From: UBA2336 sp964419145
GTDB lineage: Bacteria; Bacteroidota; Bacteroidia; Cytophagales; Cyclobacteriaceae
NCBI GenBank assembly: GCA_964419145.1
Contig: CAYQOM010000001.1
Location: 744,001 to 808,000, forward strand
Reading direction: 5' to 3'
DNA length: 64,000 bases
Shown: positions 33,954-43,021 of the stretch, piece by piece
How positions within the stretch are numbered: position 1 is the first letter of the stretch
Layout: every line of letters begins with the position of its first letter
The notes under the pieces: generated by a model
Told to the model about the DNA's origin: nothing
What the model saw: the letters and a program-made list of their open reading frames with translations, nothing else
Databases searched by the model: none
Made by a program: the position numbers and the translations under genes

Positions 33954-35324
33954 ATGTACGCCATTGTGGATATTGAGACGACCGGAGGCTACGCGGATAA
34001 TCATCGCATTACAGAAATAGCCATTTACCATCACAACGGCATTGAGGTTACCGATCATTTTTACACGCTGGTAAACCCGGGAAGAAAAATTCCCTACTAC
34101 ATCACCGGCCTCACCGGTATCACTACGGAAATGGTAGCCGAAGCTCCACCTTTTGAAGAAGTAGCGGATTCTATAATGACTCTACTGGAAGGCCGTGTGT
34201 TTGTGGCACACAATGCACATTTCGATTATTCATTTTTAAAGAAGGAGTTTGAACTGGCAGGAATAAACTGGCAATCGAAAAAATTGTGCACCGTTCGGTT
34301 AAGTCGAAAGATTATTCCGGGTTTACGTTCGTACAGTTTAGGAAGCCTCGCGGAAAGTTTAGGCGTGGGCATTCAAAACCGTCACCGGGCTGGTGGTGAT
34401 GCAGAGGCAACTGCAAAAATATTTTCCAAGTTGCTTAACCGCGATAAGGAGGGTTACATTCTGCGTGCGTTGAAACGCAATTCAGGTGAAACAATTTTGC
34501 CACCCAACTTGCCTAAAGATGAATTTGACAAACTGCCGGCCAAGCCTGGTGTATATTATTTTTTAAATGAACGTGGGCATGTGATTTATGTGGGCAAAGC
34601 CAACAACATCAAGAAAAGAATTGCCGGACATTTTACCGGTGATGCGTGCGAATGGAACCGCTCGAAAATCAGAAATGAAATTCATCACATCACTTACGAA
34701 CTTACCGGTAATGAATTGATTGCGCTTATCCTCGAGTCGCAGGAAATACGCAGGCTCTGGCCGAAGTATAACATGGCGCAAAAATGGAGAGTGGAAGAGT
34801 GGGGCATTTACGATTATGAAGACAGGGCGGGTTACCATCGGTTTAATGTGAACATGGTAAAGCGTGGTTCGAAGCCGTTGATCAAATTCAGTTCGAAAGG
34901 TGATGCGTGGAATTTTTTGTGGGAGAAGGTGCGCGAGTTTGATTTATGCCCGAAGTTAAGCGGACTGCAGGTTTCAAAAGGCCTTTGCTTTCAATACCAG
35001 ATTGGCGATTGTAAGGGTGCCTGCATGGGCGTGGAGAAGGTGAAGAAATATAACAAGCGTGTGTACGCGGCCATTGAATCTTTTTCCGGGTTGGGTGAAT
35101 CGGTGGCCATTATCGGTAAGGGAAGGAAAGCACGCGAGCAATCGCTGGTGCTGGTTGAACAGGGAAAGTATTTGGGTTTTGGTTTCATCGATAGTGAAGT
35201 TTCAATTGGTGATATAGAAGAAGCAAAAAGTTTTGTGCGAAAAGGAGTTGAAACAGCCACTGTACAAAACCTCATCAACTCGTACTTGCAAAATCCGAGA
35301 GGGTTTGAGGTGGTGTGGCTCTGA
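33954..35324 (+). CDS. DnaQ-type exonuclease fused to a GIY-YIG (UvrC/Cho-like) nuclease
   Basis: ATG 33954 (MYAIVDIETTGGY) gives 456 residues; a TTG at 33945 is less likely. Residues 1-170 are a DEDD exonuclease: Exo I motif DIETTGG, Exo II AHNAHFDYSFLKKEF, and HRAGGDAEATAKI as Exo III with His. From about 195 the GIY-YIG domain begins (KPGVYYFLNERGHVIYVGKANNIKKRI), followed by a UvrC-like stretch with Cys residues (GLCFQYQIGDCKGACMG). The fusion type is known in Bacteroidota and Actinobacteria and probably trims and nicks damaged DNA (inference). Confidence 0.9.
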   Translation: MYAIVDIETTGGYADNHRITEIAIYHHNGIEVTDHFYTLVNPGRKIPYYITGLTGITTEMVAEAPPFEEVADSIMTLLEGRVFVAHNAHFDYSFLKKEFELAGINWQSKKLCTVRLSRKIIPGLRSYSLGSLAESLGVGIQNRHRAGGDAEATAKIFSKLLNRDKEGYILRALKRNSGETILPPNLPKDEFDKLPAKPGVYYFLNERGHVIYVGKANNIKKRIAGHFTGDACEWNRSKIRNEIHHITYELTGNELIALILESQEIRRLWPKYNMAQKWRVEEWGIYDYEDRAGYHRFNVNMVKRGSKPLIKFSSKGDAWNFLWEKVREFDLCPKLSGLQVSKGLCFQYQIGDCKGACMGVEKVKKYNKRVYAAIESFSGLGESVAIIGKGRKAREQSLVLVEQGKYLGFGFIDSEVSIGDIEEAKSFVRKGVETATVQNLINSYLQNPRGFEVVWL

Positions 35325-35333
35325 AAATAGCAG

Positions 35334-35403
35334 GCAGTTGGCAGTGTGCAGTAAGCAGTTGTGTGCCGGAAAATTACTGCCTACTGCCCACTGCTGACTG
35401 CCA
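35334..35403. repeat. Inverted array of GCAGTnn heptamers
   Basis: Four tandem heptamers GCAGTTG, GCAGTGT, GCAGTAA, GCAGTTG (35334-35361) face four complementary ones on the other strand (ACTGCCT, ACTGCCC, ACTGCTG, ACTGCCA at 35376-35403) across 14 bases. It sits between the convergent exonuclease and phosphoesterase genes and could fold into a long imperfect hairpin that ends both. Confidence 0.7.
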
Positions 35404-35407
35404 ACTT

Positions 35408-36094
35408 TTACCTTCTCTTCCTCCCTTCAATCCCCGGATACAACAGCGGAACCGGATCGCTGGTGAATACTTCTTTCGTGTGTATATCCATCATCGAAAG
35501 TACGCCCGACCAACCTGCACCGGTGTCCATCAACCAGATTTCGCCTGATTGTATCGGCTTTTGAAACGGAACAGGTGTGTGACCCAAATAAACTTCCTCA
35601 TATTCGGTATGCTTACTGTAGATGCCTTTGTAATAAAAATCGAGTGCAATGCGTGATAAATTTCTGTCCCACAAAAAAACCTGTAGCGATTGTTGATGGA
35701 TGGGGCGTAACGGATCAATGCCTGCATGAACAAAAAGTTTATTGTCTGCTACATGATACGGTAATGCGCCCTCCAGAAAAGCCTGATGTTTTTCAAAACC
35801 GGTTCCTTTGAATGACTTCACAGTTGCTTCCCCACCCTGCTCCCACCAAACCTCATCGGCATGGCCGTAGCGCATCCACTCCAGCGTCCAGAAATCATGG
35901 TTGCCGAAAATGTAGGTGAGGTTTTTAACACGCATCAATTCTTCAATTGCGTGGCGTGTTTCGGGCCAACCGTCACACACATCGCCCAGTGAAATGAGGT
36001 GATCCTTTTCATAGTCAAAGCCAGATCGTTCCAGACATTGCTGAAGCGCCCGGCAGGCACCGTGAATATCACCGATAACAAAAGTCCTTACCAT
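35408..36094 (-). CDS. Metallophosphoesterase (Ser/Thr phosphatase-like)
   Basis: 228 residues. The calcineurin-type motifs are in order: GDIHG at the start (IGDIHGACRALQQ), GDVCDG, FGNHDFWTLEW, and near the end a conserved GHTPVPFQKP. These bind two metals. The family removes phosphate from protein Ser/Thr, nucleotides or other esters; short bacterial relatives such as PrpA act on phosphoproteins. No specific substrate can be named. It faces away from the SemiSWEET gene. Confidence 0.88.
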   Translation of the reverse strand: MVRTFVIGDIHGACRALQQCLERSGFDYEKDHLISLGDVCDGWPETRHAIEELMRVKNLTYIFGNHDFWTLEWMRYGHADEVWWEQGGEATVKSFKGTGFEKHQAFLEGALPYHVADNKLFVHAGIDPLRPIHQQSLQVFLWDRNLSRIALDFYYKGIYSKHTEYEEVYLGHTPVPFQKPIQSGEIWLMDTGAGWSGVLSMMDIHTKEVFTSDPVPLLYPGIEGRKRR

Positions 36095-36128
36095 TATTTC
36101 ATACCTTCACGTTCGAAAATAACATAAC

Positions 36129-36386
36129 ATGTCTACCATTGAAATTGTCGGGCACATGGGTGCCTTTTTAAGTTCCATCACCTTTATGCCCCAGGTTTAC
36201 AAAGCGTGGCAATCTAAAAGCGTGGGCGACCTAAGCCTGGCCATGATGCTGATTGTTTTTTCCAGTACCATAGTATGGCTGATTTATGGTTTCGGCCTAA
36301 ACCTGTGGCCGGTAATTATCTGCAACGGCATTATTTGCGTGCTTAGCCTTGCGCTTATTTATTTCAAATTCACATTTAAAAAGTAG
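36129..36386 (+). CDS. SemiSWEET-type sugar transporter
   Basis: 85 residues forming three helices, the smallest known sugar transporter fold. The PQ-loop reads FMPQVYKAWQSKSVGDLS. Asn in ICNGIICVL lies on the third helix, as in sugar-binding SemiSWEETs. It would work as a homodimer in the inner membrane and let sugar move down a gradient. The substrate is not evident. The gene is divergent from the phosphoesterase. Confidence 0.85.
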   Translation: MSTIEIVGHMGAFLSSITFMPQVYKAWQSKSVGDLSLAMMLIVFSSTIVWLIYGFGLNLWPVIICNGIICVLSLALIYFKFTFKK

Positions 36387-36511
36387 CATTTCGCCATTAA
36401 CCGCTACGTTTTGCTGTTTATCACTTTTTGGCGCGAAATCCTTAAAATTGCGCTACTTTAGCGGCTTATTCACGTTAAGAAGGTACACATTCAAGTTGAA
36501 TTGAATTAGTT

Positions 36512-37498
36512 ATGGAAGTTGTAGTTGCCGAAAAACACGTTCAGCATAAGGAAAAAATCAGTCAGGTTATTGCCGAAGTAGGCAAGGTTGTAGTGGGGCA
36601 GGAGTATATGGTAAACCGTCTGCTCATCGGCTTGTTTACCAACGGCCATATTTTGTTGGAAGGCGTTCCTGGTCTTGCAAAAACATTAACCGTAAGCACA
36701 CTGGCACGTGTGCTGCATCTTGATTTTTCGCGTATTCAATTTACACCCGATTTGTTGCCTGCTGATTTGGTGGGTACGATGATCTACAACCAGAAAGAAG
36801 CCAAGTTTGAAGTAAAGAAGGGCCCTATTTTCGCCAACATTATTTTAGCGGATGAAATCAACCGCTCACCTGCCAAGGTTCAGTCGGCTTTGTTGGAAGC
36901 GATGCAGGAAAAGCAGGTAACGATTGGTGAAACCACGTTTCAACTCGATCGGCCTTTCCTGGTATTGGCTACACAAAACCCGGTAGAAAACGAAGGAACC
37001 TATCCGTTGCCGGAAGCACAGATTGACCGCTTTATGATGAAGGTGTTTGTGGACTATCCTACAAAAGATCAGGAGTTGGAAGTAATGCGCAGAATTTCAA
37101 ACATGAAGTTTGATTTTACTGTAAACGCGTTGCTTACCAAAGAAGAAATTTACGACATCCGCGATCAGGTAAACAAAGTAAAGATTTCCGAATCGTTGGA
37201 GCGCTATATTATTGAGCTGGTGTTTGCCACCCGCAAGCCACTTGAATACAAACTCAACGACATTGCACCGTACATCCAGTTTGGTGCATCACCACGCGCC
37301 AGCATTAACCTGAACCTGGCAGCCAAAGCTGCTGCATATATGGAAGGGCGCGATTATGTACTGCCCGAAGACATCAAAGAAGTTGCCTTGGATGTGATGA
37401 ACCACCGCATTTTGCTCAACTACGAAGCCGAAGCAGATAATGTAAAGACCAACGAAATCATCAAGGCTATTCTGAACAAAGTGCCCATCAGCAAATAA
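36512..37498 (+). CDS. MoxR-family AAA ATPase
   Basis: 328 residues. The AAA_3 core has Walker A GVPGLAKT (51-58), Walker B IILADEINRSP, sensor-1 LATQNPVENEG and the arginine-bearing PLPEAQIDRFMMK. The C-terminal lid follows (YIQFGASPRASINLNLAAKA). MoxR proteins act as chaperones that load metal or help assemble complexes and are usually followed by a DUF58/VWA-domain gene. No such partner is next to it here; the next gene is a lipoprotein. Confidence 0.92.
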   Translation: MEVVVAEKHVQHKEKISQVIAEVGKVVVGQEYMVNRLLIGLFTNGHILLEGVPGLAKTLTVSTLARVLHLDFSRIQFTPDLLPADLVGTMIYNQKEAKFEVKKGPIFANIILADEINRSPAKVQSALLEAMQEKQVTIGETTFQLDRPFLVLATQNPVENEGTYPLPEAQIDRFMMKVFVDYPTKDQELEVMRRISNMKFDFTVNALLTKEEIYDIRDQVNKVKISESLERYIIELVFATRKPLEYKLNDIAPYIQFGASPRASINLNLAAKAAAYMEGRDYVLPEDIKEVALDVMNHRILLNYEAEADNVKTNEIIKAILNKVPISK

Positions 37499-37632
37499 AA
37501 TTTTTGCCATTAACATTGGGTTAACCGAAAAGCTGTAGCAAGTAACAATTTCATAAAATCTGGTTTGACGCCACTTAACATTGGATGCTCACCTTTGACG
37601 CGCATTCAAATAGTTAAACTAAATCAGAAAGC

Positions 37633-39360
37633 ATGAAAAAATTATTATCCCTGTTGGCACTTGGCTCCATGATTACCTTATTCTGGGCTTGTAGCGAGGA
37701 TGAACCAACATTTGATCCCCCAACTATTCAAGTTGTAAATCCAAATCTTGAGCAAGTAGCGGGCGGAAGTATTGACGTAAGTGTCTCCGTATTTGCAGAG
37801 GCCGGCATTCAATCAGTAACAGTATCAATAGATGGTGGTGCTGCACAAAACATTACTGGGGCAGCGGCCAATCAAAAAGCTGCCGTTATTGTATATGAAT
37901 TTGATGTTCCTGCTTCAGCTGATGAAGGAGACGACTTTTCTCTTTCTTTCACAGTAACTGATGCTGAAAATAGAACAGCAACTACCAACCCTAATGCTAC
38001 GGTAACGGTTGATGAAGATCCTGCACTTATTATTGACGTGAACGAATCTTTGGATGGTGTTGGTACAACCACTTGGGAAAGTCAGAACACCTATATACTA
38101 AATGGTTTTATCTATGTAAACGATGGACAAACGCTTACCATTGAACCCGGCACTGTAATTAAGGGTCAAACTGGTCAGGCAGAAGACGCCAGTGCTTTGA
38201 TTGTTGCACGCGGTGGAACAATTATCGCCAATGGTACGGCTGATAATCCAATTATCTTCACAGCGTTAGCTGATGACGTAACACGCACAGATGATCTTCC
38301 TAAAAATCAGCGTGGATTGTGGGGTGGTGTGATTATCCTTGGAAATGCATATATCAATCACGCGTCAGGTCAAACAACTATTGAAGGTATTCCTGCAACA
38401 GCAACAGAATTCCGTTCTCAATACGGTGTAGGAACAGAAGCTGTTACCGGAAAGGTTTGGGAACGAAATGATGCTCATGATGCTGGTGAATTTACGTATG
38501 TATCCATCCGTCATGGCGGTACCAACATTGGTGCCGGTAATGAAATCAATGGATTAACAATGGGTGGAGTTGGTACAGGAACCACTATTCACCATGTTGA
38601 AATCTATGGAAATGATGATGATGGTTTTGAATGGTTCGGTGGTACTAACAATACTTCTTACCTCGCTTCAATCTATAATCAGGATGATTCTTTCGATTGG
38701 GATTTTGGATGGATTGGACAAAACCAATTTTGGGTGGCTGTTCAGGAACAAGGCTTTGATGCATCAAACCGTGGTTTTGAAAGTGATGGTGCACACAGCG
38801 GTAACCTGAATGCAACTACTTTCTCTAAGCCTCAGATTTACAACATGACCTTAATTGGTTCAACTGCAGCCGGTACAGCAAACACAACTGATCACAATGT
38901 CATGTTCTTTACAGAAAACTCTGGTGGCCTTATTCACAATAGTATTATTATGGGCTTTGGTCAGGGCGTTAACATCACCAATATTGGTGGCGATGTAGCA
39001 GGAAATAGTCGTGATCGTCTGGCTGCTGGTGATCTGGCATTCAAGAACAATATCTGGACAAACATTGCAGACAATACATTAGCAGGTATTGCTAATAATT
39101 TACCGGAACTTGAGACCTACCTGGGTGATGCAGCAAATGGAAATGAGATTTCAGCAACACCTGGAATCACCGTAACTGCCAACTCCTTCAACCTGGTGCC
39201 AACGGCTGGTTCATTGGCTTTAACTAAGGCAAGATCGGCTCTGCCTGGTGCTGCCGTAAATGGGTTCACCTACCAAACCGCCAACCATATTGGGGCAATT
39301 GGTACAACAAACTGGCTTAAGGGTTGGACTGCAGCCGATGCATACGGCTTCCTTCCTTAG
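37633..39360 (+). CDS. Lipoprotein with a beta-helix-like region, partner of a TonB receptor
   Basis: 575 residues. Signal peptide with lipobox FWAC (Cys20). Residues about 30-135 look like an Ig-type domain (VVNPNLEQVAGGSIDVSVSV). The rest is repetitive and Gly/Asn-rich (YVNDGQTLTIEPGTVIKG, GNAYINHASGQTTIEGI), as in right-handed beta helices. Homologues in Bacteroidota lie next to TonB-dependent receptors, and here the receptor starts 150 bases downstream. The protein would sit on the outer membrane surface and capture a ligand for the receptor (inference). Confidence 0.8.
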   Translation: MKKLLSLLALGSMITLFWACSEDEPTFDPPTIQVVNPNLEQVAGGSIDVSVSVFAEAGIQSVTVSIDGGAAQNITGAAANQKAAVIVYEFDVPASADEGDDFSLSFTVTDAENRTATTNPNATVTVDEDPALIIDVNESLDGVGTTTWESQNTYILNGFIYVNDGQTLTIEPGTVIKGQTGQAEDASALIVARGGTIIANGTADNPIIFTALADDVTRTDDLPKNQRGLWGGVIILGNAYINHASGQTTIEGIPATATEFRSQYGVGTEAVTGKVWERNDAHDAGEFTYVSIRHGGTNIGAGNEINGLTMGGVGTGTTIHHVEIYGNDDDGFEWFGGTNNTSYLASIYNQDDSFDWDFGWIGQNQFWVAVQEQGFDASNRGFESDGAHSGNLNATTFSKPQIYNMTLIGSTAAGTANTTDHNVMFFTENSGGLIHNSIIMGFGQGVNITNIGGDVAGNSRDRLAAGDLAFKNNIWTNIADNTLAGIANNLPELETYLGDAANGNEISATPGITVTANSFNLVPTAGSLALTKARSALPGAAVNGFTYQTANHIGAIGTTNWLKGWTAADAYGFLP

Positions 39361-39384
39361 TTCTGATTAACTTAAGAGTTCTCC

Positions 39385-39430
39385 AAAGATTATCGCAATG
39401 TTACTAAATCGTAATATTGCGATAATCTTT
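39385..39430 (+). terminator. Long hairpin between lipoprotein and receptor genes
   Basis: AAAGATTATCGCAAT (39385-39399) and ATTGCGATAATCTTT (39416-39430) are perfect 15-base arms around 16 bases. It is followed by ATTAATAC without a strong T-run. It could end most lipoprotein transcripts or protect their 3' end while letting some reach the receptor. Confidence 0.55.
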
Positions 39431-39510
39431 ATTAATACAATCATAAATGGTCCGGCAATCATGCTGGCTGTTAGCCTTCCTACCTTTGCAGCGGTTTTCA
39501 AAACTGAAAC

Positions 39511-42369
39511 ATGAAACGTTGCATATTAATCTTATCTGTCACATTATCAACACTTTGTAATTTTGCTATTGCGCAAACCGGAATCATCCGGGGAAGCATT
39601 ATTGATGATAGCAATGGCGAGGCTCTGATCGGTGCTACGGCACAACTTGAGGCCAGCGCAATAGGCGCAATCGCAGATATTGATGGTAAATTCTCCATCG
39701 CCAATGTTCCTGCGGGCACTCATACCTTGGTTTTTTCATACGTGGGGTATCAAACACAAAAAGTTGAAGGCGTTGTCGTTAAGGCAGGCGAGGTAGTTGT
39801 TTTGGATATCCGCCTAAAAACCGAATCAATTGGATTGGAAGAGGTTGTGGTAACAGCTCAGGCTATCAAAAACAACGAAGTTGCTTTACTAACCATGCAA
39901 CGCAAATCCACGTTGGTAATGGATGGGATTTCTGCTAAGCAATTTTCAATGAATGGCGATAGCGATGCTGGTGCTGCAATCAAGCGCGTAACCGGAGTTT
40001 CTGTAGAAGGAGGAAAGTACGTATATGTGCGCGGATTAGGAGACCGTTACAGTAAGACATCTCTTAATAACTCTGAGATTCCGGGTTTAGATCCAAACCG
40101 GAATACAGTACAAATGGATTTATTTCCTTCAAACCTGATCGACAACCTGGTTGTGTACAAGACCTTTTCGCCAAACATCCCGGCCAACTTTACAGGAGGA
40201 TTTGTAAACATATCTACAAAAGAATTTCCGGACGCATTTACGGTTCAGGTTTCCGCTTCTGCGGGATACAATACAAACGCCACTTTTCAACCCGGGGTGA
40301 TTACAGACAACTGGGGAAAAAATCATTGGCTAGGGTTTGCCGATCCTAATCGAGCAATTCCTGCAATTGTCGCAGATGGTATTACAGTAAGAAGTTTCAA
40401 TCAGGCAGAAGCCATGCTTCTGGATAAAGAAACAAAATCCTTTAAAGGTAGTTTCAATCCTTCAACCTTTACTCCAGCACCTAATCACAGCTTTTCATTT
40501 TCGATAGGAGATCAAAAAACAGTTTTCGGAAAGCAATTGGGTTTTATTGGGGGCTTGAGTTATCAGCGCAATTATGAATATTTCCAAAATGGTGATGTAG
40601 GAAGATTTTTCCTGCCCGGTAGTGTTACAGCAGCACGATTAGATACACTTTATAATCTTAAGCAAACGAGAGGATCTGAATCCATACTTTGGGGAGGTTT
40701 ACTCAATACAACACTTAAGCTTTCAAAGAATCATAAGATTGGCTTAAACCTTATGCACAATCAAGGGGCCGAAGCATCTGCTTCTTTTTATGAAGGAACA
40801 TTCCCCTTCGCATCTGGTAACGATCCAAACTTCTTCTTTCAGGGAAGATCACTGGTTTACATTGAGCGATCAATGTCTAACGCTCAATTGAAAGGTACCC
40901 ATCATTTACCCGGGAGTAATATCAAGTTTGATTGGACAGGATCATACTCCCAATCAGAACAGGATGAGCCCGATTTGAAATACTTTCAAAATTTAAGATT
41001 TGGTCAAGACCCGGAGAATTACGGTTATGACGCAATCAGCAATAACGTAAGACCTACTTCTCGCTACTTCCGTAACATGACTGAATCAAACTACGACATT
41101 AAAGCAAATATAGAAATACCGGTCACCATCAATAACCAATCATCAAAGATCATGATGGGAGGTTCATATGTAGCCAAAAGCAGAAACTTTGAGGAGACCA
41201 TTGTTCAGTATAAACCTGAACCAGGCGCAACGTTATACGATGGTGATATTGATGCCTACTTCGATGAGTCGAATCTTGGATTACTTGGTGTTGATGGAAA
41301 CGGCAATCCTACCTTTCCTTATGGTTTAATTATTCAAGATAACACAACAGGTGGAGGAACATATACAGGTGAAGAACGCGTGCCTGCTGTTTATGCTATG
41401 ATGGATTGGCAGGTAAACAAAATGTTGAAAGTGAGTTTCGGTGCGCGTTACGAAAAGACCGACATTGATGTGGATAATATAAATGCTTCAGCCGCTGAAC
41501 GTTTTGCAAGCTTAAATAATGATGATATACTCCCTTCTATAAATGTAACCCAACAGCTAAGCGATAATACAAATCTGCGTTTGGCTTATGGTCGTACATT
41601 GGCTCGTCCAACCTTTAGGGAGTTGGCAAAATTTGCATCATTTGATTTTCAAGGTGACTTCTTGATCATTGGAAATCCATTTTTGATGCGCACCACTATC
41701 GATAACTTTGATTTGCGCTGGGAAACCTTCCCAAAATCAGGCGAGTTAATTTCTGTTAGCGCATTCTATAAGAGCTTTCAGGATCCTATTGAGCGTGCAG
41801 TAGATCCAAACACAAACGATCTGGCTACTCAAATTCAGTTCCGTAATGTGGAGAGTGCCTGGCTTGTAGGTGCAGAGTTTGAGTTCAGAAAGAAACTTGA
41901 TTTCATCACTCCTACGCTCAGCAATTTTTCGGCTGGATTTAATTTTGCCTACATCTACTCTCGTGTCGACATTGCCCCAGGCGAGCTGGCGCTCATTCGC
42001 GTAAACGACCCAAATGCCGAAAGCCAAAGACAGATGTTCGGACAGTCGCCATACATTGTAAATGCGTTGCTTGCGTATGACAATGCCGATAAAAGGTTAA
42101 ATGCCAATGTTACGTTTAATGTTCAGGGAGCTCGCTTATCGGTTGTAAGTACTGGAGGTATACCAAACGTTTTTGAGCAACCTCGTCCGGTATTAGATGT
42201 CAACGTGAAGAAGGGAATTGGTCAGCGGTGGAGCGTTAAACTTGCTGCTGCTAATTTGCTTAATTCTGAGTTCAGACAAACGCATTCCTTTAAGGGACAG
42301 GAATATAACTTCTCTTCCTACAGAATTGGCGCCACATTTTCAGCAGGTATTTCATTCCTGATTGAATAA
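39511..42369 (+). CDS. TonB-dependent outer-membrane receptor with CarboxypepD_reg-like domain
   Basis: 952 residues. Signal peptide 1-21 (ending FAIAQ). The CarboxypepD_reg-like domain (about 24-110: IRGSIIDDSNGEALIGATAQ) is followed by the TonB-box-like EEVVVTAQA, a plug domain (about 125-250, YVRGLGDRYSKTSLNNS), and barrel strands to the end (ATFSAGISFLIE). This is the SusC-like layout without a SusD gene nearby. The lipoprotein just upstream probably serves as its surface partner. The ligand is unknown. A TACCTTTG box at 39481-39488 may be its own promoter. Confidence 0.9.
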   Translation: MKRCILILSVTLSTLCNFAIAQTGIIRGSIIDDSNGEALIGATAQLEASAIGAIADIDGKFSIANVPAGTHTLVFSYVGYQTQKVEGVVVKAGEVVVLDIRLKTESIGLEEVVVTAQAIKNNEVALLTMQRKSTLVMDGISAKQFSMNGDSDAGAAIKRVTGVSVEGGKYVYVRGLGDRYSKTSLNNSEIPGLDPNRNTVQMDLFPSNLIDNLVVYKTFSPNIPANFTGGFVNISTKEFPDAFTVQVSASAGYNTNATFQPGVITDNWGKNHWLGFADPNRAIPAIVADGITVRSFNQAEAMLLDKETKSFKGSFNPSTFTPAPNHSFSFSIGDQKTVFGKQLGFIGGLSYQRNYEYFQNGDVGRFFLPGSVTAARLDTLYNLKQTRGSESILWGGLLNTTLKLSKNHKIGLNLMHNQGAEASASFYEGTFPFASGNDPNFFFQGRSLVYIERSMSNAQLKGTHHLPGSNIKFDWTGSYSQSEQDEPDLKYFQNLRFGQDPENYGYDAISNNVRPTSRYFRNMTESNYDIKANIEIPVTINNQSSKIMMGGSYVAKSRNFEETIVQYKPEPGATLYDGDIDAYFDESNLGLLGVDGNGNPTFPYGLIIQDNTTGGGTYTGEERVPAVYAMMDWQVNKMLKVSFGARYEKTDIDVDNINASAAERFASLNNDDILPSINVTQQLSDNTNLRLAYGRTLARPTFRELAKFASFDFQGDFLIIGNPFLMRTTIDNFDLRWETFPKSGELISVSAFYKSFQDPIERAVDPNTNDLATQIQFRNVESAWLVGAEFEFRKKLDFITPTLSNFSAGFNFAYIYSRVDIAPGELALIRVNDPNAESQRQMFGQSPYIVNALLAYDNADKRLNANVTFNVQGARLSVVSTGGIPNVFEQPRPVLDVNVKKGIGQRWSVKLAAANLLNSEFRQTHSFKGQEYNFSSYRIGATFSAGISFLIE

Positions 42370-42394
42370 TTCGTCAGTACAGATTAAAAGAGAT

Positions 42395-42424
42395 GACCCC
42401 GATAAATAATCGGGGTCTTTTTTT
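42395..42424 (+). terminator. Rho-independent terminator after the TonB receptor gene
   Basis: GACCCCGAT (42395-42403) and ATCGGGGTC (42409-42417) form a perfect 9-base stem around AAATA, followed by TTTTTTT. It lies 25 bases past the receptor's stop and may also end the convergent lipoprotein gene. Confidence 0.9.
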
Positions 42425-42437
42425 GCGGGGACCAATT

Positions 42438-42911
42438 CTATTTTGACTTTGCTTTAAAGAAAATATTAAAGCTGGTGATGTTACCAAGGCTGTCTTTTGT
42501 AGGATTATAAAAACTGATAGTAGAAAAGCCATCGATTGAGTTCCATCGCATTAAGCGATCCTTCATAAACTCATCAGGATGGGTTTTATAATCAAGATTA
42601 AAACTTTTCAGTGCAAGTTGATTAAATGGAAGTTCATGTGGTCCATAAACCACAATATCGGTTGCCAGTGATCCGTGATATTGAATTTCAATACTGTGCG
42701 GTTGATACAACTGACAAAATATAGGGTTACCCAATATCCGAATGGTATACGTTGAGTCCGGCTCTCCAAGCATTTTGGTAACCTGATTCGCGGTTTTGTT
42801 CACCACTTGAGTGACATCAAGTATCAACTCATCGTTTTGCTTTGTTGAAGTCTGGCAGGATGCGATGATACAAATCAATGCGCTTGCTAGTGTGTATTTC
42901 GAAAAATTCAT
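42438..42911 (-). CDS. Lipoprotein, function unknown
   Basis: ATG 42911 (MNFSKYTLASALICII) is preferred to the frame's upstream ATG at 42941. About 157 residues. The lipobox IASC puts the lipidated Cys near residue 19. A conserved-looking core follows (TQVVNKTANQVTKMLGEPDST, HSIEIQYHGS, MRWNSIDGFSTIS). The 'TKMLGEPDS' stretch resembles the helix-hairpin of BamE/SmpA-type lipoproteins, but this is a weak guess. No neighbouring gene hints at a role. Confidence 0.7.
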   Translation of the reverse strand: MNFSKYTLASALICIIASCQTSTKQNDELILDVTQVVNKTANQVTKMLGEPDSTYTIRILGNPIFCQLYQPHSIEIQYHGSLATDIVVYGPHELPFNQLALKSFNLDYKTHPDEFMKDRLMRWNSIDGFSTISFYNPTKDSLGNITSFNIFFKAKSK

Positions 42912-43021
42912 AATCGGGCAAATTACGGTATATGAGCACACTCTTGCCTAGTAATTGCATGAAGTCTGCGTTAATTTTTTGGACAGAGCACGCTGATCAT
43001 TGCCTGAATACCAAGACCGCA

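Noticed and set aside
33889..33964. Longer start for the holin-like protein
   Set aside because: It would overlap the start of the divergent exonuclease gene and adds residues outside the four-helix family.
35334..35403. CRISPR array
   Set aside because: The repeat unit is only seven bases with no spacers, and there are no cas genes in the window.
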